A stretch of 64,000 bases of DNA from Solea solea (Eukaryota; Chordata; Actinopteri; Pleuronectiformes; Soleidae). Position 1 is the first letter of the stretch; each line of letters starts with the position of its first letter. The notes below the pieces were generated by a model that worked only from the letters and a program-made list of their open reading frames with translations, made no database searches and was not told where the DNA came from. The position numbers were made by a program, and so were the translations under genes. Location: positions 6,611,186 to 6,675,185 of the forward strand of contig NC_081144.1 in assembly GCF_958295425.1 (NCBI RefSeq), written 5' to 3'. Below are positions 11,328 to 25,300 of this stretch, piece after piece.

Positions 11328-13005
11328 ACTTGGCTCGATGCCGCTTTGTGTTCATGTTACAATAACGGGAATGTGGGACTGTGAAGGTCACAGATGCCTG
11401 AAGAGGAACCCGCTCGCTGGTATGGCTGCATGTTTCATCTTACATGAACCGGCCCCAACATCTACTGTATTTAACATTAACCGGGCACATGAGATACAGG
11501 TACAGTAGTGACCGTTTAATGGCGCTAATCACCAAGTTCACGGTCATTAACGCTAAACGGGTGCTACCAAATACAGTGGCAGCAATGTCTGCAGCTGTGT
11601 TGGGTCTTATTTGTGCTTTCTTCTTCCACTGAGATAACTTTTCTCAACTTTTCTGCCTCTATCTGCATACTCCCATCTGCCTTGTGTGCATTATCAGTCC
11701 CACATCTCTCCCCTCTAAAAGTTTGGCCCATTGAGAGAAGAGGCACAGGCTGCTCTTTGTGAAGGCTGCTCTCTGCAGACGGTGGGGAATCGATCAACCA
11801 GACGCTCCAATGGCTTGCTCCTTTGTGAGCCCAGTCTGGCTCTGTGCAGCTTTCCTCTGTTTATCTCCCACACGTCGCTCGCTGGCTACATGCTCTTAAT
11901 TAAACATGCCGCACGGCTATTAATTGTCAACCAGATTCAATTTGTTCCCCGGGCACGCTGTGAATGGGCCTCTCCTCCCAGAACAAAGGTGTCCGAACAG
12001 CCATGTCAGAGTTGAACAAAGAGCCCAAGGCATCACTTCTATCTCCCACAGCCTGAGCCGCTACAGCTCACAGGCAGCCATTGAATGAGGTGTTGTCCCG
12101 GCAGGTTTCCAGACAGGTGTTCAAGAGAAAACCGTCTTGTACATGGCCACACAATCTTTTTTTCCACTCAGTGACATTTGGACAGAAACAAAGCACTCCA
12201 TCAATATTATGGTGCTACACCTTTTGCGAGCTGTCATAATGCTTTCACCTGCACAAATACCCATTCGATAAAATACCCCCAAATCGACCTCATTTTTTAA
12301 TCTTGTTAGGTTTCTTTTTTCCCCCTTTACGTGGAAAATCTTTTGACAAATTGTGGGAACAAATAAATAAATAACCCAATGACTGCTGAGATGAATCTGG
12401 GAGTAAGCAGCTGCCAAGGCATAATATAATTCATGGCCATGCATCAGTGTTACTGGAGACTGCTCCAGCACCCAGCCAGGACCCATAGTGTCAGGTGCCA
12501 ACACATTCATCCCCTTGCAATTCCCTCATCCATTCCATCTCTCAGTCACTCCAGACATCACCACATTCAATGCTCCCTTACCAGAAACCTAAAGCTCTAG
12601 ACCCCAGCTGGTGCCAAGGAGGCCCTGGCTGTTGCTATTGTGTCACTGCCTAAACCCCTCTACAAAACAACGATAAACCTGGCCCCTCTGTGCCTCCTAA
12701 GTCACACAGAACAGATGCCAAACCAAGAGATGTTCATATACACTCACAAAGGTCTCTTAACCACAGGGCCTCAAAAGAACTGACTCAGTCAAACAACACA
12801 GCCTATGCTGTGAATCCAGGTTTAGAGCCTAGAACTTACCTATAATACACCAAGGCAAGAAAAAAAAAAAAAAAGAAACACAAATTTTATCATGTCTACA
12901 AATAAAGCCGGGGTAGTAGTGCTGTAGAATACACTATTGTGTGGGGAGCCTTGTTCAAACACTGTGTTGTGGAATTTTTAATGAGCGTTAGGCGAAGGTG
13001 GTGTA

Positions 13006-13007
<2 letters not shown>
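11328..13007. other. Non-coding DNA with enhancer-like word cluster
   Basis: No gene is seen. At 11894-12022 are TTAATTAA, ATTAATTG, GAACAAAGG and TTGAACAAAG, which are homeodomain- and SOX-type binding words. An A-run lies at 12860-12874. The minus-strand open frame 12121-12510 (129 codons) gives an unrecognised peptide with no supporting context. Confidence 0.6.
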
Positions 13008-13049
<42 letters not shown>

Positions 13050-13074
13050 AGAGACAGAGAGAGAGGGGGGGGGG
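13008..13074. repeat. (AT)n-(GA)n-(G)10 compound repeat
   Basis: About 19 AT units (13008-13045), then GTATA, a GA-rich stretch and a run of ten G ending at 13074. It is likely polymorphic and hard to assemble. Confidence 0.95.
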
Positions 13075-16000
13075 ATCTTTTCCCCAGCGTGCTTCTATGC
13101 CTGCCTTTTCAGCAATCCCAATATTTTGCTGCCGGTGAACTCACTGAGCAGTTGAGGAATTACTTATTTAAAAGATAAGGTTTCCTCTGTTGTCAGCAAA
13201 ACCGCTTCTTGTCCATAACAGGAGAAAACCAATGCAGTGTGAAATCAAAGGTCACCCAGAGACAAATAGCACTAACAGGCAAGAGCAAGGGTGACAAACG
13301 CTCCCTCTCTGCGCTCACCAAATTAATTAAGAGTGGGGATTCAACATGGCATCGCCAAGACAAAGGAGAACAAGCAGCCTTGTTGTTGTTTCAGCGAGTC
13401 TTTTAAGAGAACAAACACACTCCCTTTTTTCCCTATTGTAATCAACACATGTTTACCCGCATCTCTCAAATGACTCTTTCATTGAATGTTTTATATGGCG
13501 GCTTTGAGAAGTCATTGATCTCAATCTAGGCCCTGGGATGCCTCTGTTGAGCCTGCTCCTGCTTTAAAAGGCAGCCTGCCTTTGGCCGAGAATCTTCAGG
13601 GCACGGCATTAAATGCCTTACCCCAGGCGGCCTGCTAATCCACAGCATCCGCATGTGTTTCTGTCTGGCCGTGACCACAAGATAAGCACAGGCCTGGAGG
13701 AGACAGAAGCAGCCAACAGACACAAAGTGCACGTTCGAGTGTGTCTTTGCATCCAGTCCACACTCAGTCACCCAGCTGAGGGCACGGGCTGAAAACAGCA
13801 GGTGTGAGCCCGAGCCCGGATAATGACACCTCATGTGGGAGCAGCTAGTAAGAAACATCTGCATCCCTATATCTCCGTAATGGCTGCACCGACGAGACGA
13901 CATGGCGATCATTTACTGCATTACCCTACAGTAAGCTGCTGCCTGATGCACTTTCACAAATCAGTGTAGTGGAAATGTTTATACGGAGCGAGCTGGGACA
14001 AAAAAAAAAGGTTCCGTCAGTGTCTTAGATAAGCATGAGAGAGCAGAACGCTGGTCAAAGGCGCCGATCGCAGTGTACTCACATATATCATCGATCGTAG
14101 ACCCAGTGTTCAGTCAACCAGATGGAGTTTGATTAGTCCGAAGAGTAATGATGAGAAATCTTAACGTCACATGTGCTCAAACTATTCAAAAATTATTAAC
14201 ATTACTGTTGTACAACACAGCAGAAACCCCTCTCAGAAACACACACACAGAAAGTTTACCATTCACATTTGTTGAATGCTAAGAATGCCTGGAGGATCCG
14301 GGGGGGGGGGGGGCGAGGGCGGTGGCCCATATGAAGAGCATTTACGCGCTCATTTACTCACTGTAAATCCTGCAGCGCTGCTCTCGCTATGTTCTCTCAA
14401 GAGCTCGCTCTGACATTACTGGAGATTCTGCTCATGTCCCGACTGCTTAATGACATTTGCGTCCACATGTGCAGCCCCTACACACAAACTCTGGTGACTC
14501 TCTGGAGTCTGAAAGCAGCTAATGAAGACAACGAATGGGTTGAGCCAGGAGGACGATGTTCTCAACTAATTGTGCAAGATTTTTTTGTGAGAAATAAATA
14601 TTTTTGAAGTTGGTAATCCTTCCATAGAATCCTACAAACACAGGACTCTGATTTGTACTGCATTAGCTGCGAGAGGACGTCACCCTTGATGATGATGATA
14701 TATGTGAGAGAGGCGCTCACAGCACTATGTCAGAATGTAAGAGTCACATGTAAGGTCATATACAGCTGGAGCTTTTGGCCTTTTAATGGTCATTTATTGT
14801 TAATCAAGTGAGCATGCGTGTGTATGGGCTTGTTTTATGACATTTGTGGGGTTCAAGGACTGGGAGCCCACTATACTTGCGGGGTCCGACAGGTTTATAG
14901 TCCCCAAAGTGTGTGTGTGTGCCTGTGTGTGTGCCTACTTGCAGGTTTCCATTTGAGTATTTTATGGGTTCTCTCCCCCCAGTGGGGGGCAGCACCACAC
15001 TGGCCTCAGTGCCTCCACCCACTCATCCATCCCACATCTTGTCTAATTAAACATCGTTAACATTCATCCCAAGGTCTTATGCAGATGAGCACAGAGGGAA
15101 TGTGGTGCACTACGCATTAAGAAAACAACTTGGGGGGTGGCAGAGAGGTGAACACTGGGATGAGACGGGGTTGTATCCGAATTGAGACGTGCCTGGATAT
15201 CTCCGATTTGACCTCATTCATCAATTAATTACCGCCATTAACAGGAGGTGATGTGGAACCAAAGCTGGAATCACTGCTCCGTGGCGCGCCACCAGTGTGT
15301 TGACTGTGTGCACGCGGGCATACGTGTATGATAGACAGCCTCCCATTAAGCACGGAGACAGGTACATTTGTGTGAGTCTGTGTATGTGTGTGTACCTACA
15401 GTATGACGAGAAAGGCAAACAGATAGACAAAGTGACAGGCACCGAGCCAAGCACTGCCATTGGTGTGTCCTCAACAGAGCTGTGATCACAGCTCAGTCCT
15501 GTCATGTGGCTGTCATATTACTCAGCCACAGACAAGCCATACCATCACACCATACCACGCCGCCACAGCCGTACTTGCGTCTAAAACTGTACGGCCCCTT
15601 CTTTAACAACAGTCTTTATACTCACTCTAAAGAGCCTTTGTTCCTTTTGTCATTTGGAAGGTAAATCTCTCACTCTTTTTGCACATTGCGCCAATTTACC
15701 AGCAGGTAAAACATCAGTCAGAAGACCTGATGTGCATGGAAAACATGAACATAAAAAGGAAATCATTTGAGCAAACTATGTGAGACATCGTCGAACCACC
15801 AAAAAGAGGTTATGTCTTGCGACAACTACATTGCGGAAGGTTCTCGTTACTCTTCATTTTCTCTGATAGCTACTTTTCCAAAAATCATAAAGGTACCAAT
15901 TCTAGCTACTGAAATGCCACAAAAAAGCCATAAAGCTGGCATTAGTTCAGGCATGTATTACACAAATATCTCAACAGGGGTACACTATGTGTGATCAAGT

Positions 16001-16915
16001 GCATTTGTCAGAGATGGAGACCAGGTTTATGCACTGCCTGGGCATGAATGGCATCTCACAGTATTTAATCCAGGAGACTTAAATGGGTTTAAGAGGCTGT
16101 AGTGGCGGTTATGGTCTGAGGGAGTGCCTGCCAGGGCAGTGGGGCGGGTGTGACAGCAAAGCTGTGAGTTATGTATGCTGCACATGGACTCATATTTTTG
16201 AGGACAAGCTGACGGTTGGCCATGCACGGCAGCGCAGCACAGCACAGCACCCCCTAAGATCCTGTTTGTAACCGTCTAAAAGAACAAAAGCCAGAGGGAG
16301 GAGCCTGCTTAAACTCACTCACCTTCACCGCCAGCCGGCACGCACCTATGCACACATGCACTGAGACAAAATACTGTATACTCGCACACATGCTGTACAT
16401 CACGTGTGGGCCGCTTGCAAAAATAAATAATCATGACCAGTGTCAAATAGGTATGCATGAAATACACAGAGGGCTCCGCATGCATATCTAATGCACTGCA
16501 GCCAAGGTCAGAACAATCCTCTTGTAATCAGCAGCCACTTGAATCACCTTCAAGGATCAACAACTTTCATGAGGTGCTTTGCGTGTCTCTTTAATAAACA
16601 TGCAATCTTACTTGAACTCCAGTCAGTCTGACTAAGTGATCTACGCTAGACCTCAGACAGCTAAGCCCACTACGGATAGTGTTCGGCTGTGCTGTAGCCA
16701 ATGACTATGAACAGGGGGCGCTGTGTAGACAGTCAAGTACTGGCAGTGAGGGTGAGCAGGCAGGCTCAGGAAACGATGATGAAGTGCAGCATTAGTGTGG
16801 TGATTAACTCCTTCTCCCGCTCTTCCTCCTCTCGTTCAGTCCCATTTCCTCCCACTGCGGGATGGGAGGGGAGCCTCTGATCAGTGTGTGTGAGATTCCT
16901 TTGACACACCGTCCA

Positions 16916-16918
<3 letters not shown>
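13075..16918. other. Non-coding DNA, no gene seen
   Basis: Contents: an A-run at 14000-14009, 14 G at 14300-14313, a short GATGAT run near 14690, GT-rich patches at 14909-14931, and a GTGGCGCGCCAC palindrome at 15281-15292. At 16712-16722 ACAGGGGGCGC matches the core of the CTCF consensus but lacks the flanking bases. The minus-strand open frame 13526-13912 is unrecognised. Confidence 0.65.

Positions 16919-16951
<33 letters not shown>
16919..16951. repeat. (GT)n microsatellite
   Basis: Sixteen uninterrupted GT units. It is the purest GT tract of the window. Confidence 0.97.
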
Positions 16952-16953
<2 letters not shown>

Positions 16954-18204
16954 CTGGCAAGCCAGCAGGTCCTCTCCACCAGCGTGCTGTCACAATCCTG
17001 TCCTAAATGTCTGTCCATTACAGGCCTTTCCTGAAACAGCACTGCAACTTTGACGAGACGGTTCCCTGTTTGCCAACATGCACCGGCGAATAAGTTCCTA
17101 AAAACAGCAACAACAAGGATCTATAACACAGAAATGCAATTTAAAAAATGCATGGAGCAAATAAATCCTTCATGCCGTCTCTCTTTCCTCTCTGGTGTAC
17201 AGTGTACATCCCATGAAGAGTAATGATTCATAATGCAGAGCTGTTGCGATATCTGCAAAGGGCAGCGTGCGCTTATAAGGAGAGCGCCATGTGGAACCTC
17301 CCTGAAGAAAAGTCATAATTCTTCCCTGAGTCATGTCAACAAGCTGTACAGGAACGCAATTAGGCACCTCATTAACTCATCTGCACTTCAAAAAATGACA
17401 TACATGCATTTTAATGAGTGAATACGCGACCGCGTTGTTCCGTGGACTTCTTCGCGTGCTATTCTGGACAACAGAGGCAGGACAGACCAATCATGTCACT
17501 GCAATCCCTTCCCAGCAGCATTCAGAGGGCCAGGTGGCTGTGGCAAATGACCTACACTCAATGGTGCGGTAATAGTTTCACCTCTTCACAAGAGAGGCTA
17601 TTTTGTGATCACATAGCCCCCGCTCATATCAGATTGCATCACCAGCTCCCAAGCAGGGAAATCCTTTTTTTTTTTCTTACAGGTGCACAGAAAAAAAGGG
17701 ATGAGACAGAATGAGTGAGACTCCTGTTATAACCATGCCTGCAGAAGCTGACTGTTTCATATGACGATGAATGGGGCTTAAATGTATTCCGCTGTATAAA
17801 TTTCCTCTTCATTGCCCATATTAAGATGAATCATTTTTTTGTATTTATTAGGAAAACAACGTGTGGGACACAGCTGGTGGCAGATTCAGCGTTCTCGTGT
17901 ACCTCAATCAATCAGTTCTCTCCACAGGTATTAAGAGTGTCTATGAACACATGACAGAGGTCCCGCTTTAATACTAAGGCACGGCCTTCTGGGAAGAGGG
18001 TGATGGTATTGGACACGATTCACAGACACAGTCTGCTGAAACATCCCTTACATATGCAGATTAAGAATAATGCCCCACAGGCTGCACACAGTGTGACCCT
18101 CTTGTTAAGCATTCAATAACATTTTAATACAATTCTCTGCCAAAATAAACCCCCTCTCTGTATTTCCAACATAATTCAAAACTTCTTATCTTTCCAGGGC
18201 TACC
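16952..18204. other. Non-coding DNA, no gene seen
   Basis: A T-rich tract at 17665-17682 ending in TTACAG looks like a splice acceptor. The sequence that follows is purine-rich and has no donor or convincing open frame, so no exon is called. Nothing else is recognised. Confidence 0.65.
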
Positions 18205-18229
18205 GCTGCTGCTGCTGCTGCTGCTGCTG
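18205..18229. repeat. (GCT)8 trinucleotide repeat
   Basis: Eight uninterrupted GCT/CTG units. There is no open coding context around them, so this is a non-coding CTG repeat rather than a polyleucine or polyalanine tract. Confidence 0.95.
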
Positions 18230-19276
18230 TTTTCTGCCCTCTTTCCCACAGACTAGCAGTCAACCTTAATAATGACAGCATTTACAATGTTTTGAAGAAT
18301 TTGTAGACTTTCGCCCATTTGAACTGTCAGGATTAAGTGTCTTTCAGTATAAGGTGATTCTCACAATGGGATGTTTATCTCCTCTTGTCTTGATTTCTCT
18401 GCTGTGTCCTTATAAATTCTCAACAATTACATGCCAACACGCTCCTTTTTTCTTCCAAGAGTAGAAATTACAGCTGTCTCCTTACCTCTCTCTCATCCTG
18501 GCATCGCTCATCTATTATTCAGTTTTTAATTTGGCTATTTGAGGTTTGTTCCCTCGTTTGGCGACAAGTAAGCCTCTTCTAAACAGGCACCTTTTCCATT
18601 ACACTAAATCCAGCACACAGCAGACAGCATTCTGGAATTGACCATTTAGTGGGGTTATTGATATAACCACCATTCCCTCTCGTCATTATCCCTCTAATTT
18701 ATCTGTAATTGTATGGCAGCTTTTTGGAGTTATTCTCACCTTGGATGCAGAGAGAACGCCGCTCACTTTCTGAAACATGTCCATGTTTGGATAGTTTACA
18801 GAAAAAGCTATCCATCAAATTATTGAGGGGAAGCATTCAGTCTAGGCAAAGCCAAGGCTCTATTGAGGCCATTTTGTTCAAGAGCTTTTGTGTTTATGAC
18901 AAAAGTTTCCAAATTGCATTCGGCTTTTACTCAGGGTACCATCACACTTTTGGTCATCGTTACAGAGGGTTAGGTCTCTCGCACTGATCTTCAGACTCCT
19001 ATAATCATATGCAATTGTGGTAAAGTGAAAAGAAAGACATGGCTCTTTACTGGGATCTATGGCTCATTGTATCTTACGTGTCACACGGGCCAAGGATCAA
19101 TAGCACTCAATAGTCTATTAATAGGCAAGTCTTGGCTCTGTTCAGACTATAGCACCAGCCTGTCCACTAGACCAGGCCATGAAAAGAAGACGCTGCAATA
19201 GAAACCGATCCTTGCTTTACTGTTAACAGTGAAAGCCTCTTAATCATCTCAGCTTCCCATTGACTTACCCCTCCAC
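18230..19276. other. Unique non-coding DNA, possible conserved element
   Basis: About a kilobase with no simple repeats and many AT-rich homeodomain-like words (for example TTTTTAATTTGG at 18522-18533, TCTAATTTATC near 18693). Open frames (18709-18987) are unrecognised. The texture resembles conserved non-coding elements near developmental genes. This is an impression without an alignment. Confidence 0.3.
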
Positions 19277-19348
19277 TCTTCTCTCTCTCTCTCTCTCTCA
19301 CCCAAGGCCCATCTCAGAGGGGATAGTTAACCAACTCCCCCCCCCCCC
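19277..19348. repeat. (CT)n and C12 simple repeats
   Basis: About eleven CT units at 19277-19299, and a run of 12 C at 19337-19348 after a 37-base spacer. Confidence 0.93.
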
Positions 19349-22300
19349 ATGCCACAGAGAAGATGATTCTGTCTATTGAGGAGTTTGCAAGCGAGATCAA
19401 GGATGTTTTCTTCAATTGCACTGCAATATAATGCCATTCTGGAAAAATAACATGTTTGAATAACAGCGCCTGATGGACAGTTATATCTGTGCAGAATGTC
19501 ATATTAGTGAAGCATTTTAATAAATGAAGTTAAAACTCTTCTGTCGATATATACAAGAGCATCAGCATCTTAAGTAAGTAATCCACTTAAAAGACCATAG
19601 CAAGTCGTCATCTAATAGAGACACTCACAAAAATCACACTCTAGTCATTCAGTGAAGCGGACAATCACAGGACATCTGAGTAATATAAAACACATATTGC
19701 TATTGATCAGCCGTCTTTAATTTCCTCCCACCTCTAATAATGTTGAAAAGCAAACAGAGCTCGAGCTGTGGCACTATTTACAATCTCGCCTGGATTACCA
19801 CATCAGTTCTGGTTGAGGAAGATCTATTGATAAATTCCGTTTCTGTTCATTTAAGCCTGATATTTTGTCAAGTGCCTTTGTAAATAATGAGCTCTCACTT
19901 TAAAGGAGTGTTTGTTATTTCCTATCATTTCAACAAATCCAGTCTACAGTGTGGTACTACTTTGTTGATTTCATGCTTGCGGTGTTGCTGGTTCCGCTGT
20001 TTGATGAAAGGAATGGGGACAGCAGCCGTCAGTCCATATAGGACAATCTGATTTTCTTCTTCTCCTCCTCCTCCTTTTCCCCCTCTGGTTCTTCAACCAC
20101 CTTGAGCTCAGCAAGTAAGGGATGCAACTCGGAAAAAGGGGAGGTGGTCACCATCACATGATCTCACCTCAGCAGCCGAGCACCACCTCCCTTTCGCGGG
20201 ACGGGGGCTGTCACATTCGTCTTTGTCATAGTGCAGCGTGCCACCCATTCATCAGGCCTGCCAGCAATGGCATCCCTTTCCTCTGTGTGCCCGGAGACTG
20301 GGCACGTCTGGGCCTGACTGCATCCCAGATACACACAGAGAGCAACACACAGACACTCTGATGGATTCATTTATTAGGCCTTTCATTACCCAGGGGGCCA
20401 ATGGTGAATCGCAATTCACTGAATGCCACAGCAATGCACAGCAATGCTACTGCCCTCTAAGCCTACAGCTATCATGGACAGGACTTGCTAATCTTCTGGA
20501 CGACGGTGTCTCATTAGACACTGGAAACCATCAGGGGGAACAGATGAAATGAGTGGATCGACAAATAAAACAAAGACACAAAGGATCATTTGTCCTTGAC
20601 TCTTTAAATCTGCACAGCAACAGACCTCTAAGGACATGACCCTAACAATTGTCTCTGCCTCATGCGGCCCGTGATTCTTCCCACATTGTGTTGGCCTGCA
20701 TGTTACTATGTGGTTCTCAGTCTGCACTCCTCCCGTGGCTTTATGAACTCTGTTTAAAAAAGAAAAAAAGAAAAACCAACTCAGAATCAGTTCTTTTGTG
20801 TGTGACAGCCTGCTGATTCCGAAGCAATTGTGGAGAAACCGACCGCCAGGTATGTGTGAGGATAGAGTTCAATACTGCCTGCAAAACTTAGTATTATTGA
20901 TTGCCTGAGATGGTAAATTCAATATGGTCTAAAGAAGTTAGAATTGTGGATCTACGAGCCAAGCAGTTCAATACGGTTCATCCCATGCAATGGTGACGAT
21001 GTGGGCCCTGTCTGATTCAATCCTAGAAGCCGTGGAGAAGGCTCGCAGGCATGGAGGAGCCAACAAATGCAATACACTGCAGCTTCAAAGGGGATCTATG
21101 GCGTTGAAATCTAATAGAGTCCCATTATCCCCTCATATGTTCACGCGACCAGATTTATAGTGTGGAAGTTTCCACTGCGAAGAGCCTAATAGCTGGGGAG
21201 TTTATCCTAAGTAAACTGTTGTCTTCATCGCATCTTCCTCTAAGTCCAAGCCAAACCCTGGTTTAATTATAACAAATCCACCGCATGTGTTCACCATGTT
21301 TGCCAGCAATGAAGGATGCACAAAAGCAAATAGCTCAAAGCAACTTCTGCTGAGAACAATGGCAAAAGGGGAGACATCTCTGCCTTGCTTTAAAATATTT
21401 AAGTTTCACTCTGGGTGCAAACACTACATTTTGTGCCTCTAATTCTTTTCAGGGCGAGAGCAGGCGGCTGGATACAATGGTACAGAGAGATGCTCATTTG
21501 AGAAACACACTTAAAATTCAAAATCATCTAATCCTTTGAGACCATGTACAACTCAGGCACAGACACAATAGCGACAAGACTCTCATCTCAACCCGGACAT
21601 TTACAATCAAGGCCAAATTAAGTGTGGCATAAATTAGCCACAGATAACATAAACTAGCGCACGGGGGATGGAGGAGGAATATGATGTACACCACTCAAGA
21701 GGATACGATACATTTCTTTTCAATTAGGAGTTTGAACAACGTCAAAGCCCCGCTTTAATATTGCCCATAATAAAAGAACTCATTTGAATATCTGCTTCAT
21801 TTTCTCAAGATATTAGGCTGAGGAATCACTGGTTAAAAAACAAGGAGAAGAGGAGGGACAAGTTGAGCATTTGTAATTGCTGCCTTGTTTGTTTCCTAAT
21901 ATGTGACCCGCGACACTGAAATTATGTAGTTTGAAAACAAAGAGGGAAACTGGAAAGGCATTAAAGTGTGCACAAGGAGGAGGCAGAGGCGTGCTAGGAA
22001 TGCTCAAATACAAATTTAGCTGCGAGGAACCCTGAATAACACAGGCACTGGTTGTAATCCTAACACTATGCTGCACTGTCAAGCAGCTAATAAAAATAGG
22101 CTGGTGGCAGATCAAGTCTGCGATTCACATGCATTCAAAGCCTATCTTAACTGAACTGCAAAAATCCCATTCTGGCTCATTTTCAGTCTATTTTTTCCCC
22201 GCTCTTTTTCAGTCTTTCTCTCTGCCTCCTCGTTGTTCTCATGGTCCCTCTCCCTCTCTTGACTCCTGCTCCCTATCTCCCCTCTCACAGTATCATTGCT

Positions 22301-25300
22301 AAATCTATTTGGAGCCGCCGCTGGGAGCAATTGAGCAGAAATGGGTTTGTGCACATCTTGAAAACTGTGTCTGTCATAAAAAACACAAAGGTTCAGCACA
22401 AAGAACTGGTTAAATATCCATGCGTTTGGCCACCAGTAGCCTGCAGGTGTCCTCAGCTACGGCAACTGTTGACTTGGAACAGCATAAGAAGTGCACACTC
22501 ACTGTACAGTAGCTTTGCTTTAGCAACACGTGTACTGCAAACATCCATTCTCTGACTATTTGGAAAGTGTGCTAAACAAGGCTCCTGCACAACTTGACAA
22601 TGCTGAAAGTGACGACCAGCATGTACAGGCGTACTGTTATATCACAATAACAAAGCATCAGCAACAGCAGCTGGGCCTTGAGAGACTTCACAGTCTCTCC
22701 CCCCTTTTGACAAATCAAGTCGCGGGGACGGCGTCATGTGACCGCGCCGCTTCCATTTGTCAGCGTGAGATAATATGACTTCAGCTAAAGCCCTCTGAAC
22801 CTCAAAGAGCACGTTCATCTCCATGACTTTGAATTCATTACCCATCAAAGATAAGTCTCCTTTTCACACACGGCGCTCTATTTGTCAGTGTCACCACACA
22901 AAGGAGAGGGGCAACTTATTCATGCCAAACATGCCTCCAGTTTTAACTTTTGGTCGCCCCTTTGAGCATATTTTTCTTTTTTTTTTTAATTAAAAGAGAT
23001 TCCCTTTCTTCTATTTTTTTTAGTATCAATGTCTCTTTGATAGAACTTCCCTTTGCTTCAAATAGTCACGATAACATATCTTTCAATTACAGTTTTATTG
23101 TGACTACCATCCACTTGCCATTCAACCCCTCTCCTCCTCCTCCTCAAGCCAACGCCTACCCACAAAGACGAAAAGAGACACACGGGTCGGCATAGAAACA
23201 GCTCTCTGACTTTCACTCATCACACACTGGCAGTAGCAGGGGAACCAATGTCTTTTACCCGCAAGCGAAAGGAACACACAACGCCTGGAGAGAATGGTGA
23301 CGAACGGGGGAGTTGCTGTTGATGAGTAGAACTGGGTGAAATGTGAGGGGATGGAGCTGACCCAACTCCCTTCATCCCATACCTCGCCTGCCTCCCTCTT
23401 CACATTGACAGGTGGTAGATTGAGGGCTAAGATTAGCAGCCACTTTCTCACAGAAGGCCAGGGAGATACAGTATTGAGAATGAATGGCCACATCATGTTG
23501 TCAATGGTGTAACCTTGGCAACAGACAGAGTACTATTTTAGTCCCCCCACTGGCCACCCGGATGGTTGGCAAGACGAATTGAATCTTCCCTGCTTATTGC
23601 CAATATTGTTCACACACATAATACCAAAAAGAAGTAAAAAGAAGTAAAAAAAGAAAGTGCACATATTGTGCTGTGTGTCCATGATCATCAAGCCTCTTGA
23701 AAACAACAGTTTACTACGTTTACATCTCAGGGAGGTCAGTAGATATGAGGTTAAAAAGCAGACAAAAGCAATTCACTTCTCCAGCGACCGCAAAGTAAAA
23801 TCCATTGATGAATATGTTGTTGATACATTTGGAGCTCAGCTTCATTTCTGCACATGCAGCTGCCTCGGCGAGTTGTTTTACTGCATGGTGACTAATAGCT
23901 TGTGTGTGCTGGTCAGGAATCAAACTAATAAACAACAGCAAACCAAAGCCAGTAAACAAACAAAGAAAAGAAAAATCTGGGAAAAAGTACACATCAGGGG
24001 ATGCTTGTCAATTTCTTTCCCCACATCACTGTCAAATCGTCGATTTTTTTTTCATCACTTTGACAATGGGTGGGATGCAGTGGTTGTGATATTCTGTTAA
24101 CTTGCAAGCAGAGAACCAGTAAAATCAGGGAAACATGCTGGGACAGACACGCCTTTGATGTCATACATGCAGGCAGTTTGGCAATCAGTGAAAGGCCACA
24201 TTAGTTAAGAGAAAATATTCAGAAACACTGTCACGGTTTCAACACTCTTATTTTGAATTATTGACTCACCTCCCACCACAACATAGGCCTGAACATCCTA
24301 AACATGGCATGCTGGGCAGGCCGCTCTTGACAAGGGCAAACTGCCATAATCAGTTTGTGTTGTATGAAAGAATTCCTAATTTGTTTGTGTTTGTGTTTTT
24401 TTTCTTCCCTGTGATCATTTTGCAGGCAGAGTTAAGTCATAATGTTGGCTCCGTCTGCCTTCTCCTGATCAGCCATGGGCTTTTCATCATTGCCATTACC
24501 TCACCACACATTTTCATCCCCTTCCTCCTTCCTCCTTCCCCTCCTCCTCTGCTGCTGGCCAGCTCTCCTCCAACTGCTTTCTCCATCTCACTGACCTCAC
24601 CTCTTTCCCTCCATTCTGACTCCCTGCTTTAATTTACTGCCTCCCATTCCTTGCACTTTTCCTCCCTTCATTCATTATTTCCTTCCAACCAGACCCCATT
24701 TTTTTTCCATCTCCATTTGAGAATGCATCCATCCTGCTCTGGTCTTTCTTTTTTTCCCATTAACTTTTGTGCCATTGTTATTCTGTTTAATGCATATGAG
24801 CTTTACAGTGGTCTTCAGCAATTCTACTGAAGCCTTGGGGCTTCTCATTCATAGTCTTTGGGAGAGTGCTGTGATATAAATATGTTCAGCGGCAGAGCAG
24901 AAAGCCTGGAGTCAAAGGGGTGACATAATGTTTTTTGGAATAGTTTTAGGGAGGTGTAGACTGAACTGTATAGTTTTTGGGAGGCTGCAACTTGTGGCGT
25001 GGCTGAATTTTATTGTGTCCACTCTACACACTCACTACATCCTCTGAAATACGCATGGGGTCAAATAGAACTGGACAACAAACCTACATGACAGCAGGGA
25101 TTGCCACTTCAGACAAAAATGCCATTTGAACAATCAATGGAATTATTCATCCGATATATAATATTGAATATTCTAAACTCCGGCAAAATGAGAGCTAGTG
25201 AAAGAAATGCAGGGTTCACAGCATGTTGAGCTACGAGGAGCAGCTAACGAGATGCATTCAAAGACCCTGGTAAGTTTAATCACTTTTGAAGGATCTACAG
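19349..25300. other. Long unique non-coding stretch
   Basis: No gene is recognised in six kilobases. Contents: pyrimidine tracts at 20055-20092, 22190-22290 and 24500-24720; A-rich 20756-20776; three near-repeats of AAAAAGAAGT at 23625-23654. A 41-nt exon-like segment at 20809-20849 is weak (see findings). A short sequence at 25221-25241 recurs just beyond the MITE at 25617-25637. Confidence 0.6.

Noticed and set aside
10977..11384. Histidine/threonine- and cysteine/valine-repeat peptides
   Set aside because: They are direct translations of CA, GT and CT microsatellites.
16712..16722. Third CTCF-like core (ACAGGGGGCGC)
   Set aside because: The core matches but three of the four preceding consensus positions do not, and it is not in a copy of the repeat family.
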